Positions 7,990-18,099 are shown, numbered from the stretch's first letter. The stretch is 64,000 bases of DNA from an uncultured Subdoligranulum sp. (GCA_945830575.1 CALZZE010000008.1:1-64000), one strand, 5' to 3'. Numbers and translations: made by a program. Notes: generated by a model not told the origin, from the letters alone.

Positions 7990-8994
7990 ATGTCGATTTT
8001 TGAAACGTTTGAGCAAAAGCTGCAGGCCAATCCCAAATCCATCGTGTTTACCGAGGGCAATGACGCCCGCATCCTGTCTGCGGCCAGCCGTCTGCTGGCC
8101 GGCAAGACGCTGAACGTCATCCTGCTGGGCAACGTGGAGGAGGTCAAGGCGGCCGCCGCCAAGGGTGGTTTTGACGTCACCGGCGCCGAGATCATCGACC
8201 CCGCCAACTACGAGGGGATGGACGAGATGGTCGCCAAGATGGTGGAGCTGCGCAAGGGCAAGATGACCGACGAGCAGTGCCGCGAGGCGCTGTCCAAGGG
8301 CAACTATTTCGGCACCATGCTGGTGAAGATGGGCAAGGCGGACTGCCTGCTGGGCGGCGCAACCTACTCCACCGCTGACACGGTGCGTCCCGCGCTGCAG
8401 CTGGTCAAGACCAAAAAGACCGCGCATCTGGTGTCCTCCAGCTTTATTCTGGTTCGCGGCGAGGAAAAGCTGGCCATGGGCGACTGCGCCATCAACATCG
8501 ACTATCAGGACAGCGTGGACAAGGAAGGCAACGTTACTTACACCGCCGCCCAGAAGCTGGCGGAGGTGGCCATCGAGACCGCCAAGACCGCTGAGATTTT
8601 CGGTATCGAGCCGAAGGTCGCCATGCTGAGCTTCTCCACCAACGGTTCCGGCAAGGGCGGCACCGTCAAGCTGAGCCATGACGCCACCATCGCCGCCAAG
8701 GAGATGGCGCCCGATCTGCTCATCGACGGAGAGATGCAGTTTGACGCCGCCGTGGCTCCCGAAGTGGGCCAGCTGAAATTCCCCGGCTCCAAGGTGGCAG
8801 GCTATGCCAACACCTTCATCTTCCCCACCATCGAGGCCGGCAACATCGGCTACAAGATCGCCCAGCGTCTGGGCGGCTTCGAGGCATACGGCCCCATCCT
8901 GCAGGGCCTGAACGCTCCCATCAACGACCTGTCCCGCGGCTGCAACGCCGAGGAGGTCTACAAGATGGCGCTCATCACCGCAGCCCTCATCTGA
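7990..8994 (+). CDS. pta: Phosphate acetyltransferase
   Basis: The enzyme interconverts acetyl-CoA and acetyl phosphate, which acetate kinase then uses to make ATP during fermentation. The 334 residues span one PTA/PTB domain. Recognisable family blocks are IVFTEGNDARIL near the N-terminus, LLGGATYSTADTVRPAL in the middle, SFSTNGSGKGG, and FPTIEAGNIGYKIAQRLGG near the C-terminus. Length is normal for the short bacterial form without the P-loop regulatory domain. The start has CGGAGGT 6 nt upstream. It is monocistronic, with its own promoter and a strong terminator; no acetate kinase gene adjoins it here. Confidence 0.95.
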   Translation: MSIFETFEQKLQANPKSIVFTEGNDARILSAASRLLAGKTLNVILLGNVEEVKAAAAKGGFDVTGAEIIDPANYEGMDEMVAKMVELRKGKMTDEQCREALSKGNYFGTMLVKMGKADCLLGGATYSTADTVRPALQLVKTKKTAHLVSSSFILVRGEEKLAMGDCAINIDYQDSVDKEGNVTYTAAQKLAEVAIETAKTAEIFGIEPKVAMLSFSTNGSGKGGTVKLSHDATIAAKEMAPDLLIDGEMQFDAAVAPEVGQLKFPGSKVAGYANTFIFPTIEAGNIGYKIAQRLGGFEAYGPILQGLNAPINDLSRGCNAEEVYKMALITAALI

Positions 8995-9008
8995 GCTTTC
9001 CAAAACAG

Positions 9009-9036
9009 TGCCCGCCCCGGCCGGGGCGGGCATTTT
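9009..9036 (+). terminator. Intrinsic terminator of pta
   Basis: A perfect 11-bp GC stem (9010-9020 with 9021-9031), extended by a T-A pair, followed by a short T-run. Confidence 0.85.
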
Positions 9037-9069
9037 GTATGGTGCAACTGCCGGTTGCGCGTCTGTTGG

Positions 9070-9098
9070 TGGACGCAACCGGACAGATATGGTATGAT
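9070..9098 (+). promoter_or_regulatory. Promoter of the XRE regulator gene
   Basis: TGGACG (9070-9075), a 17-nt spacer and TATGAT (9093-9098). The -35 is poor; the -10 and the position 29 nt before the start codon are good. Confidence 0.5.
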
Positions 9099-9126
9099 GG
9101 GGCCAGAAAAAAGAAGGAGGCTCCCC

Positions 9127-9474
9127 ATGTCAATTCTGAACCCTATCATACTTTTGTATATTCTGTTTCTCTTGGCCGCAGCCGGGCTGAACGTCACGCT
9201 GGTGGTGCTGGCCATCAAAGCGCTGTGGAAATATCTGCACACGCGGGAAAAGCAGCAGAAACAGAATGCGCCCCAGCGTCAGAGCCTTGCGCAGACGCTC
9301 CGGCAGCACCGGCAGGATCGGGGCATGACGCAGGAGTTTGTGGCGGAGACGCTGGGGGTCAGCCGGCAGGCCGTGTCCAAGTGGGAGAACGGCACTGCCG
9401 ACCCGACCACCGCCAACCTGTTTGCGCTGGCCCGCCTGTACGGCGTTGCGCCGGAGGATCTGCTCAAAGAATAA
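9127..9474 (+). CDS. Membrane-tethered XRE-family HTH regulator
   Basis: The 115-aa protein has one N-terminal membrane helix (residues ~5-28), a basic, Gln-rich linker and a C-terminal HTH_3 domain (about 53-112). The recognition helix contains VSRQAVSKWENG, typical of Cro/C1-type regulators. Such proteins bind DNA while anchored in the membrane; target and signal are unknown. Start ATG 9127 has AAGGAGG upstream. It is flanked by its own promoter and a two-way terminator. Confidence 0.75.
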   Translation: MSILNPIILLYILFLLAAAGLNVTLVVLAIKALWKYLHTREKQQKQNAPQRQSLAQTLRQHRQDRGMTQEFVAETLGVSRQAVSKWENGTADPTTANLFALARLYGVAPEDLLKE

Positions 9475-9478
9475 AAGA

Positions 9479-9510
9479 CCCGCCGCCCAAAACCGGGCGG
9501 CGGGAATTTT
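9479..9510. terminator. Bidirectional terminator between XRE gene and luxS
   Basis: A perfect 10-bp stem (CCCGCCGCCC/GGGCGGCGGG). The plus strand is followed by AATTTT; the loop is AAAACC. It sits between convergent genes. Confidence 0.75.
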
Positions 9511-9517
9511 GCATGGC

Positions 9518-9979
9518 TCAATAATGCAGATGGTTCTCGTCCAGCGCATCCAGCACCGGCAGCATGGCGCTCGCCTCGGCGCGGGCGGCGATGGGGTCCA
9601 TCATCAGATAGTTGCCGCATTCCACGGCGCTGGCTCCGGGGATTTCCCCTTCAAAGTCCGCCATAAAGGCAAAGCAGTCCTTCACCAGCGCCAGCGCGTC
9701 AGCGGGGGAAAGGCCCATCGTCACCAGATAAAATCCGGTCAGACAGCCCATCGGCCCCACGTAGATGACGCCGTCCTTCCAACGGCTGTTGCGGGCGCGG
9801 GTGGCAAACAGATGCTCCAGCGTGTGAGCGGCGGCAGGGGAGAGGTAGCTGCCCTGATTGGGCCGTTTCATGCGGATGTCCCAAGTCAGAATCTCTCCGT
9901 TGGGGCCGTCCTGCCGGGACAGATACATCCCCGGAAGCAGCGCGGTGTGGTCCACGCAAAAGCTTGCAATGCGTTCCAT
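9518..9979 (-). CDS. luxS: S-ribosylhomocysteine lyase (autoinducer-2 synthase)
   Basis: LuxS splits S-ribosylhomocysteine into homocysteine and DPD, the precursor of autoinducer-2, in the activated methyl cycle. The 153-aa protein has the metal site HTLEH (His52, Glu55, His56) with Cys121 in ECGNY, and the catalytic Cys79 in GPMGCLTGFY. Length is normal. The start at 9979 has GGAGTGAGG ~9 nt upstream. It begins 10 nt after pyk ends, so it is almost surely co-transcribed with pyk, which is an unusual partner. Confidence 0.95.
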   Translation of the reverse strand: MERIASFCVDHTALLPGMYLSRQDGPNGEILTWDIRMKRPNQGSYLSPAAAHTLEHLFATRARNSRWKDGVIYVGPMGCLTGFYLVTMGLSPADALALVKDCFAFMADFEGEIPGASAVECGNYLMMDPIAARAEASAMLPVLDALDENHLHY

Positions 9980-9989
9980 CGGGGCTGCC

Positions 9990-11735
9990 TCACTCCACCA
10001 TGATCTGCACAACGCCGCGGGCGCAGTCCATGGAAATGCGCATTCCGTCCTTCAGCGTGCGGGTGGCGTTGGTGCCGCCCACGATGACAGCCTTGTTCAG
10101 CGCCAGACCCACCGTGGCGGCGTGGCTGTTGATGCCTGCCTCCTCGGCAATGACGCCGGCGGCCTCCCGGATGAAGGGCAGCATGGCGTTGGTAGTGAAG
10201 GGCACGACCATAATCATGCCGGGCTTGAACTTCTTGGCGGCGTCCGCGGCGCTGCGGCAGACGCAGACCTCGCCCTTGGCGTTCTGGCCGCCGATGCCCA
10301 CACCGGCCAGCAGTGTGTTGCCGACCATGTGAACCTTGATCATATTGGTGGTTCCGGACACACCCACGGGCACGCCGGCGGTGACCACCACGGTGTCCCC
10401 GGACTGGATCAGACCGGCATCCTCCGCCACCTTGACGGACATATTGATCAGCTCGTCGGTGTCGTGGGCGTACTCCATCACCAGCGGGGTCACGCCGCGG
10501 TAGACGTTCAGCTGGCGGGCAATGTGCTTGTCCAGCACACAGGCCACGATCTGGGCATCGGGACGGCAGCGGCTCAGCAGGCGGGCGGTCTCACCGCTCT
10601 TGGAGGCGGTGATGATGGCGGACGCGCCGATGTCCTTGGCGGTGGTGCAGGCGGCGTGGGCCACTGCGGCGCTCACCGACAGGCGGCTGTCATCGGAGGC
10701 AAAGTGATGCACCAGCTTGTCAAAGCTGGAATCCGCCTCGGTGGTCTCGGCGATGGTGGCCATGGCCTTGAGGGCTGCCACCGGATACTTGCCCGCGGCG
10801 GTCTCGCCGGAGAGCATCACCGCGCCGGTACCGTCGTAGATGGCGTTGGCCACGTCGGTGATCTCGGCACGGGTGGGGCGGGGGTTGGCCATCATGGAAT
10901 CCAGCATCTGGGTAGCGGTGATGCAGATCTTGCCGGCGCTCATGGCCCGGTCGATGAGGTGCTTCTGCAGCGCGGGAATTTCCGCAAAATCAATTTCCAC
11001 GCCCAGGTCGCCGCGGGCCACCATGATGCCGTCCGCTACGGACAAAATCTCATCAATGTTGTCGATGCCCTCTTGGTTCTCGATCTTGGCGATGATGCGC
11101 ATGCTGGCGTTGTGCTCGTCCAGCAGATGGCGGATCTCCATAATGTCCTGCGCGCAGCGGGCAAAGCTGGCGGACACCAGATCGTAGCCCTGCTCGATGC
11201 CGAACAGGATGTCCTCCCGGTCGCGCTGGCTCATATAGGGCATGGACAGATGTACGCCGGGCACATTGACACCCTTCTTGGTCTTGATGACGCCGTCATT
11301 TTCCACGGTGCAGATGATGTCGGTGTCGGTGACTTCATCAATGTGCAGTCCGATGAGGCCGTCGTCCAGCATGATGCGGCCGCCCGCCCGCACATCGTGG
11401 GGCAGGTCTTTATAGGTGATGGAGCTGATCTCGTTGGTGCCCTCGATCTGGCGGCTGGTCAGCGTGAACTTCTGGCCCGCCACCAGCTTTTCCACGCCGT
11501 TGGCGAAGGTGCCCAGACGGATCTCAGGGCCTTTGGTGTCCAGCATGGCGGGCACGGGCACACCCAGTTCCTCCGACAGAGCGCGCAGCTGGTCCAGACG
11601 ACCCTTGTGCTCGGCGTAATCGCCGTGAGAGAAATTGAATCGGGCCACGTTCATGCCGTTTTCCAGCAGCTGGCGCAGCACGCCTTCCTTGTCGGTGGAA
11701 GGGCCAAGGGTGCAAACGATCTTGGTCTTGCGCAT
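9990..11735 (-). CDS. pyk: Pyruvate kinase with C-terminal PEP-utiliser-like domain
   Basis: The enzyme makes pyruvate and ATP from phosphoenolpyruvate and ADP. It begins with MRKTKIVCTLGPST. It has NFSHGDYAEH, the DTKGPEIR block, the metal-binding MVARGDLGVEI and the family signature IAKIENQEG. The 581 residues exceed the classical ~470. The extra ~100 residues (from about 485) form the mobile PEP-utiliser domain with EEAGINSHAATVG, as in Bacillus-type pyruvate kinases, in which the usual Cys/Thr before Ser-His is Asn. The ATG at 11735 is favoured over in-frame upstream ATGs because AGGAGG ends 9 nt before it. luxS follows by 10 nt. Confidence 0.95.
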   Translation of the reverse strand: MRKTKIVCTLGPSTDKEGVLRQLLENGMNVARFNFSHGDYAEHKGRLDQLRALSEELGVPVPAMLDTKGPEIRLGTFANGVEKLVAGQKFTLTSRQIEGTNEISSITYKDLPHDVRAGGRIMLDDGLIGLHIDEVTDTDIICTVENDGVIKTKKGVNVPGVHLSMPYMSQRDREDILFGIEQGYDLVSASFARCAQDIMEIRHLLDEHNASMRIIAKIENQEGIDNIDEILSVADGIMVARGDLGVEIDFAEIPALQKHLIDRAMSAGKICITATQMLDSMMANPRPTRAEITDVANAIYDGTGAVMLSGETAAGKYPVAALKAMATIAETTEADSSFDKLVHHFASDDSRLSVSAAVAHAACTTAKDIGASAIITASKSGETARLLSRCRPDAQIVACVLDKHIARQLNVYRGVTPLVMEYAHDTDELINMSVKVAEDAGLIQSGDTVVVTAGVPVGVSGTTNMIKVHMVGNTLLAGVGIGGQNAKGEVCVCRSAADAAKKFKPGMIMVVPFTTNAMLPFIREAAGVIAEEAGINSHAATVGLALNKAVIVGGTNATRTLKDGMRISMDCARGVVQIMVE

Positions 11736-11863
11736 AGAAAACATCCTCCTGTACTCATACAATAAGGGTCAAAGACCCTCCGTCTCCACGTATAGTATAA
11801 TACAAACGGGGTCAATAGTACAAGCCCTGTGGAGGTCTTTTCCAAAAAAGATGCGCACAAATC

Positions 11864-11898
11864 TTGCACTGTACTTTTTGCGGAAAATACGGTATAAT
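11864..11898 (+). promoter_or_regulatory. Promoter region of deoB (divergent from pyk)
   Basis: TATAAT (11893-11898) is a clear -10. The -35 is weak: TTGCAC at 11864 is 23 nt away and TGTACT sits at the ideal distance. On the minus strand TATACT and TTGACC around 11791-11816 probably serve pyk. Confidence 0.5.
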
Positions 11899-11931
11899 AA
11901 AATCATCTACGAATAAAGGAGGGGACGAAGA

Positions 11932-13107
<1,176 letters not shown>

Positions 13108-13111
13108 GGCC

Positions 13112-13921
13112 ATGGTGCTGCTTTGGGTCGTGGCCGCGGCGCTGACGGTGTACGCGGTCAGTCTGGTGTTCACCAGCAACTTCAATATGGGCAATCTGCT
13201 GGTCTGGCTGCTGGCCGCCGCCGTAGATGGCTTCGCCATCTGGCACCGGCCGCTGTGCGCGTGGTTTTCCGCCGGGGCCGGGCGGGTGGTGTTCTGGGTG
13301 CTGGCTGCCGGTGCGCTGGTGTACGCCGCGCTGCTGGTCTTTGTGGGGGTGAGCGGCTACACCCATACCCCCACCGGGCAGGAACAGGCGGTCATTGTGC
13401 TGGGGGCCGGGCTGCGGGGCGACCGCCCCAGCCTGCTGCTGCGCTATCGTCTGGATGCGGCCTATGCCTACGCGCAGGAGCATCCGGAGGTGCTGGTCAT
13501 CACCTCCGGCGGGCAGGGCCGGGACGAATGGGTGCCGGAGGGACAGGCCATGCGGGAGTACCTCATCAGCAAGGGCCTGCCGCCGGAGCGGGTGCTGGCG
13601 GAAAGCGAGTCCACCTCCACCGAGGAAAACTTCGCCTTTTCGCTGGAGATCCTCAAGGCGCACGGCATGGAGGAGACCACGCCCATCGCCTTTGCCACCA
13701 ACAATTTCCATTGCTATCGGGCGGGGCGGTACGCCGCCATGGCGGGCTTTACGCAGGTTACCACCATCCCCGCCGCCACGCCGCTGCGCAGCGTGCTCCC
13801 GTGTTATCTGCGGGAGGTTCTGGCGCTGCTTTACTACTGGGTGTTCAAAACTTCCGCCAGCGGGCCGATGCACGCCATGGTGGGAATTTTGGATCTGAAT
13901 AAACGGTTCTTTTATCGTTAA
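13112..13921 (+). CDS. YdcF/SanA-like DUF218 membrane protein
   Basis: Three or so N-terminal membrane helices (to about residue 80) precede a DUF218 domain. That domain begins AVIVLGAGLRGDRPS and continues with ITSGGQGRDE, ESESTSTEEN and FATNNFHCYRA. The family (YdcF, SanA, ElyC) is linked to envelope integrity; the reaction is not settled. Two starts are possible: ATG 13091 (overlapping deoB by 17 nt, no clear ribosome-binding site) or ATG 13112, 4 nt after the deoB stop, which I prefer. Translational coupling to deoB is likely either way. Confidence 0.75.
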   Translation: MVLLWVVAAALTVYAVSLVFTSNFNMGNLLVWLLAAAVDGFAIWHRPLCAWFSAGAGRVVFWVLAAGALVYAALLVFVGVSGYTHTPTGQEQAVIVLGAGLRGDRPSLLLRYRLDAAYAYAQEHPEVLVITSGGQGRDEWVPEGQAMREYLISKGLPPERVLAESESTSTEENFAFSLEILKAHGMEETTPIAFATNNFHCYRAGRYAAMAGFTQVTTIPAATPLRSVLPCYLREVLALLYYWVFKTSASGPMHAMVGILDLNKRFFYR

Positions 13922-13937
13922 AAAGGGAGAGTATGTT

Positions 13938-14699
13938 ATGCAAGTTCGTTACTATAAGGAGTACAGCCGGTACCTTGACCGGGACATGGAATTCAAGGTC
14001 TACGGCCATGCGGGCCGTCCCATTCTGATTTTCCCCTGCCAGAGCGGCCGGTTCTTTGACTGGGAGGACCGCCACATGTGCGACATTGCCGCGCCGTGGA
14101 TCAATGCCGGCAAGCTGCAGATCATCACCGCCGACAGCATCGACCGGGAAAGCTGGGACAACAAAGGCCCCGGCCGTCCCCGCATCGAGATGCAGGAGCG
14201 CTGGTACAACTATATCTGCGAGGAGCTGTAGCCCCGTCTCATCCAGATCAACAAGGAAAACGGCCCTGACCACTGGGGTCAGGTGCTGGTGGGCGGCGCC
14301 AGCATGGGCGCGGGCCATGCGGTGAACTTCTTCCTGCGCCGTCCCGACCTGTTCAACGGCACCATCGCCCTCAGCGGCCTGTACAGCTCCCGGATGTTCT
14401 TCGGGGATTACATGGACGACCTCGTCTACCGCAACAGCCCCATCGATTACATGCGCAATTTCCCCGACAGCCATCCTTACCGGGATCTGTACGCCAAGGC
14501 GGACAAGTTTATCATCTGCTGCGGTCAGGGCGCATGGGAGAACGAACTGCTGGAATCCACCCGCGAGCTGCAGAGCGTGCTGGAAAGCAAAGGCATCCAC
14601 GCGCAGGTGGATATCTGGGGCTGGGATGTGGCTCACGACTGGAACTGGTGGGAAAAGCAGTGGCCCTACTTCCTGCAGCAGATTCTGGGCAACCCGTAA
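13938..14699 (+). pseudogene. Esterase (alpha/beta-hydrolase) gene interrupted by an in-frame TAG
   Basis: One frame encodes an esterase-family protein of ~253 codons. Residues 1-97 hold EFKVYGHAGRPILIFPCQ and end in YNYICEEL, then TAG (14229-14231). The same frame continues through VLVGGASMGAGHA (nucleophile elbow with catalytic Ser) to VDIWGWDVAHDWNWWEKQWP (catalytic His). Both halves keep the family pattern with no other lesion. From memory of the family, the residue at the stop is usually Val in EEMVPFI. The first half has a good ribosome-binding site; no SD is evident for the second half. This could be a recent nonsense mutation, a sequencing error or readthrough. Confidence 0.8.
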
Positions 14700-14711
14700 G
14701 GAGGACAAAGG

Positions 14712-16169
14712 ATGCCCCGTGACGCAAAACAACAGCGCCGCCGTTTCTGGCGGTTTGCCGTCTTCGTGCTGGTGCTGATGCTGCCGGTGTTTGCGGCGGC
14801 GTTGTATGCCCGCCCCTCGGCGGATGATTTCGGCTACGCCCAGCGCACCCGGAATGTGGTACTGCAGGGCGGCGGATTCTGGCAGCTGCTGGCCGCGGCG
14901 GCCGAGACCGATGCGAAGTTTTTCAACAGCTGGCAGGGATTGTACAGCTCCGGCTTTCTGCTGGCCTTTCAGCCGGGCATCTTCGGCGGAAAATGGTATG
15001 GTCTGACCACCTGTTTCATCATTGCCATGCTGTTTTTCTGCCTGTGGGGCTGTTTTGCACTGGTGGGGCGGCATCTGGCGGCGGGAAATCGGTATCTGCC
15101 CGCGGGGCTGGCGGTTCTGTTCACCTATGCCTTTGTACAGGGGATGCCCAATCAGGTGGAGGGGCTGTTCTGGTTCAACGGCGCGGCCAACTACATCCCG
15201 TTTTTTGCGCTGACAGTCCTCAACGCCGGGCTGCTGTTCCACCTGCTGGCAGGGGAGAAGTGCCCTGTGTGGCCGGCGGCGGTCAGCGCGGCGGTGTCGG
15301 TGGTGGTGTCCGGCGGACATCATGTGGCGGCGCTGCTGGATATGCTGGTGCTGCTGCTGGCTTTGCTGGCGGGAATACGCCGCAGACGCTTTGCGGTGGT
15401 GCTGCCCTTCGCGGCGGGACTGACGGGCCTGCTGGTCAATCTCACCGCCCCCGGCACACGGGTGCGGATGGACGGGTTTTCCTCCGCCTCCATGCCGGAG
15501 GCCATCGTCAAGAGCTTTTTGCTCACCATCTTCAACCTCATCCGCTGGCTGGATGTGCCGCTGCTCTGCCTGCTGGCACTGCTCACGCCGCTGGCGGTGA
15601 TGCTGGCAAAACGCCTGCCTGCCCCCGGGCGTCTGGGATTGCTGGTCGGGCCCGCCGTCACCTTTGTGATGCTGTGGGCCATGGTCTGGCTGCCCAGCTA
15701 TACCATGGGCGGCATCGGTGCGGGGCGGCTCATCAATGTGGTGTGGATGACCTTCGTGCTGGGCGCGGCGTACAGCTGGTGCGCGCTGGTGATATGGGCG
15801 GCGCACCGCACGGAACTGGCAAAGCTGCTGCCCCGAAAACACACCGCCCTCATAGGAGCGGCGCTTCTGGTCTGCATGGCCTGCATCGGCAGTCACACCG
15901 TCAAGGAGGGGCTGGACAACCACTTCGCCACCAGTTTGGAGGCGGCCTATGAACTGCTGGAGGGCGTTCCGCAGCGGTTTGCGGCTGCCCACGATGCACG
16001 GGAGGCCGCGCTGCTGGAGCCGGGTGTGGAGGATGTGACCATCCGCCCCCTCACTGATGAGGAAAAGCCTTATCTGCTCTATTTCAGCGACGTGACCCCA
16101 GGCCCCGATGTATGGGGACTGGCGGACTACTACGACAAACAAAGCGTCACCATTTCGGATTATACATGA
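14712..16169 (+). CDS. Polytopic membrane protein (DUF6056-like)
   Basis: The 485-aa protein has about eleven hydrophobic helices. Near its N-terminus is ARPSADDFGYA, followed by GLYSSGFLL and, later, FWFNGAANY. This arrangement is seen in DUF6056-type proteins and resembles lipid-linked-sugar (GT-C-like) glycosyltransferases, whose Asp-containing first loop is catalytic. A function in cell-surface glycosylation is therefore possible but not established. AAGGAGGACAAAGG lies before the ATG, 12 nt after the broken esterase. Confidence 0.65.
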   Translation: MPRDAKQQRRRFWRFAVFVLVLMLPVFAAALYARPSADDFGYAQRTRNVVLQGGGFWQLLAAAAETDAKFFNSWQGLYSSGFLLAFQPGIFGGKWYGLTTCFIIAMLFFCLWGCFALVGRHLAAGNRYLPAGLAVLFTYAFVQGMPNQVEGLFWFNGAANYIPFFALTVLNAGLLFHLLAGEKCPVWPAAVSAAVSVVVSGGHHVAALLDMLVLLLALLAGIRRRRFAVVLPFAAGLTGLLVNLTAPGTRVRMDGFSSASMPEAIVKSFLLTIFNLIRWLDVPLLCLLALLTPLAVMLAKRLPAPGRLGLLVGPAVTFVMLWAMVWLPSYTMGGIGAGRLINVVWMTFVLGAAYSWCALVIWAAHRTELAKLLPRKHTALIGAALLVCMACIGSHTVKEGLDNHFATSLEAAYELLEGVPQRFAAAHDAREAALLEPGVEDVTIRPLTDEEKPYLLYFSDVTPGPDVWGLADYYDKQSVTISDYT

Positions 16170-16173
16170 CGAA

Positions 16174-16206
16174 CTCCCTGCTGCGGTGCAGCGGGGAGCG
16201 TTTTTA
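16174..16206. terminator. Terminator between convergent membrane-protein genes
   Basis: An 11-bp stem with one G-T pair (16174-16184 with 16188-16198), a 3-nt loop and CGTTTTTA behind it on the plus strand. It overlaps the last codon of the minus-strand gene. Confidence 0.7.
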
Positions 16207-17406
16207 TTCTTTATCCGGAGGACAGACCACATTCAGCGGCTTGCCGCGGGGCGTCAGCAGCGCACAGGGCAGCAGCAAAAACAGCGGATGCACCGCAATC
16301 AGGAACGGCTTGTTTTCCATGAGAAGATAGGCCATCAGCGACAGCATCAGCACCAGCTCGCCGGTGTGGCGGCCCTTCCAAAGCCGCCACAGCAGCAGCA
16401 TGAACACCGCCGCCACCAGCACACCGCCCAGCAGCCCCTTGTTCAGCGGCACCGCCAGATACATGTTGTCGATGCTGTGGTGGACGTCGCTGTTGGTCAC
16501 CACGCCGCCCAGCAGGGAAAAGCGCACCTGCGGACTGTAACACAGCTCTGTCCAGTTCTCATGCCAAAGCGGCGTATGGAACAGCATGTGGTTCCACACC
16601 TCCAACCGTCCCGAAAGCAGACGGTTCAGCTGGCCCAGCAGCGGAACGGCAAAGGGGTCGCTGGGGTCAAACCACCGCGCCAGCAGCAGACTGACGGCGC
16701 TCAAAAGGGGATAACTGCCCACCGTCAGCACGCCTGCCCAACGGCCATGCAGCAGCCCGGGAACCAGCCGCAGCAGGGCGAACAACAGCAGTACCAGGAT
16801 CATGGCGCCCATGGCTCCCCGGCTGCCCGGCACCAGCGTGGTGTATACCAGAATGGCGGTCAGCCCGGCAAAGTCCCACCAGCGCAGCCGCGGCCAGCGC
16901 AGCCATGACCACGCCAGAAAAATGCCCAGCAGCCGTGCGCCGTAGCCATTGTAATGGCCGTAGCCGAAATCCCAGTTGCGGCAGTAGAAATTGAACGGGA
17001 TCAAATCCGTGGTGTGATGCAGCAGCTGCACCAGCAAAAGCCCCGCCGCGGCTGTGGCCAGATAAACCTTCACGGCGGCCCGCAGATCGATGCCTTTGGC
17101 GGCCAGCCCTGCCAGTACAATGAGGAAAAACCATTGATCCCCGCTGTACCAGGAGGCAAACGCCGTGTAGGCCAGCACCCCGATGACCACGAACCGTTGG
17201 CGGCGGTCATCGTAGACGGTGAGGAACAGGCACTTTACCAACAGCAGCGCCGCCGCCCCGCCGGTGAGCACCATGCGGCAGAGATGACTGAACTGGGGCA
17301 GCGTGTTCTGAAGGGAGGAACTGAACACCTCCGACAGCACCAGCAGCATTGCCAGCGCAGCGCAGGTGATCTGCTGTGCCAGCCGGGCGCGCTTTGTGTC
17401 GGTCAT
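16204..17406 (-). CDS. Polytopic membrane protein, O-antigen ligase/polymerase-like
   Basis: The 400-aa protein has about eleven hydrophobic helices and a larger outside loop near the C-terminus (FNFYCRNWDFGYGHYNGYG, then PGSRGAMGA and SIDNMYLAVPLNKG). PGSRG-type loops and a long periplasmic loop before the last helices are seen in Wzy/WaaL-type O-antigen polymerases and ligases, so that is the best guess. It starts 30 nt after ktrA stops. Co-transcription with the potassium transporter is likely but makes no obvious functional sense. Confidence 0.5.
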   Translation of the reverse strand: MTDTKRARLAQQITCAALAMLLVLSEVFSSSLQNTLPQFSHLCRMVLTGGAAALLLVKCLFLTVYDDRRQRFVVIGVLAYTAFASWYSGDQWFFLIVLAGLAAKGIDLRAAVKVYLATAAAGLLLVQLLHHTTDLIPFNFYCRNWDFGYGHYNGYGARLLGIFLAWSWLRWPRLRWWDFAGLTAILVYTTLVPGSRGAMGAMILVLLLFALLRLVPGLLHGRWAGVLTVGSYPLLSAVSLLLARWFDPSDPFAVPLLGQLNRLLSGRLEVWNHMLFHTPLWHENWTELCYSPQVRFSLLGGVVTNSDVHHSIDNMYLAVPLNKGLLGGVLVAAVFMLLLWRLWKGRHTGELVLMLSLMAYLLMENKPFLIAVHPLFLLLPCALLTPRGKPLNVVCPPDKE

Positions 17407-17436
17407 GGTTTTTCCTCCCTTCGTTTTCTTTTTCCG

Positions 17437-18081
17437 TCAATCCAAAAATCGTTTCAAATCCTGATTGTGTGCCATGATCATCACCGTTTCGGTGCGGTTG
17501 AAGGAATATTCCGGGCCGGGCAGGGATTTCATCCGCTTGCCCTCCTTCACGGCGATGATGTTGATGTTGTATTTTTTCCGCACGTTCAATTCTGCAATGG
17601 TGTGACCCACCCAGTTTTCCGGCGGCGTGATCTCACAGATGGAGAAATCGTCGGTCAGCGCCATATAATCCACCACATGGTCGGTGGTGAACCGCGTGGC
17701 GGCGTAATTGGCCGCCAGCTTGACCGGGTAGATGACGTTCTCCGCGCCGTTGCGCAGCAGCAGCCGTTCATGGATGCCGGTGGCCGCACGGGCCAGAATG
17801 TGCTGTGCGCCGTTGTCCGCCAGCAGCGCCACCGTTTCCAGCGAGCTTTCAAAATCCTCGCCGATGGCCACCACGCACAAGTCAAAATTCTGTACGCCGA
17901 GACTCTGGATGAAGGCCTCGTTGGTGGAATCCCCGATCTGCGCGTCGGTGACGAAGACCAGCGCCTCGTTCACCTGCGTTTCGTTGCAGTCCACCGCCAG
18001 AACCTCATGGCCAAGCTCCTGCAGACGCTTGGCCATATACAGGCCGAAACGGCCCAGCCCGATGAGAAGAATCGATTTCAT
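17437..18081 (-). CDS. ktrA: Ktr/Trk potassium uptake regulatory subunit (RCK protein)
   Basis: The 214-aa cytoplasmic protein begins MKSILLIGLGRFGLYMAK, the Rossmann GxGxxG of an RCK_N domain that binds adenine nucleotides. Residues ~135-214 form RCK_C. It should assemble as an octameric ring that gates the KtrB pore. Length matches KtrA/KtrC (~220). It follows ktrB by 18 nt on the same strand. Confidence 0.9.
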   Translation of the reverse strand: MKSILLIGLGRFGLYMAKRLQELGHEVLAVDCNETQVNEALVFVTDAQIGDSTNEAFIQSLGVQNFDLCVVAIGEDFESSLETVALLADNGAQHILARAATGIHERLLLRNGAENVIYPVKLAANYAATRFTTDHVVDYMALTDDFSICEITPPENWVGHTIAELNVRKKYNINIIAVKEGKRMKSLPGPEYSFNRTETVMIMAHNQDLKRFLD

Positions 18082-18099
18082 AGTTGCTCCTTTTCCCGG

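Noticed and set aside
9858-11765. A 635-codon open frame antisense to pyk
   Set aside because: Same cause: repetitive His/Gly/Ala-rich product and no start signals, while the opposite strand encodes a complete pyruvate kinase.
14229-14231. Genome-wide recoding of TAG
   Set aside because: Other genes in the window end normally with TAG (33604-33606 and 58213-58215) and are followed by proper intergenic signals.
13845-16232. A 795-codon frame antisense to the esterase and DUF6056-like genes
   Set aside because: The translation is Gln/His/Arg-rich with no fold, and the plus strand has well-formed genes with ribosome-binding sites.
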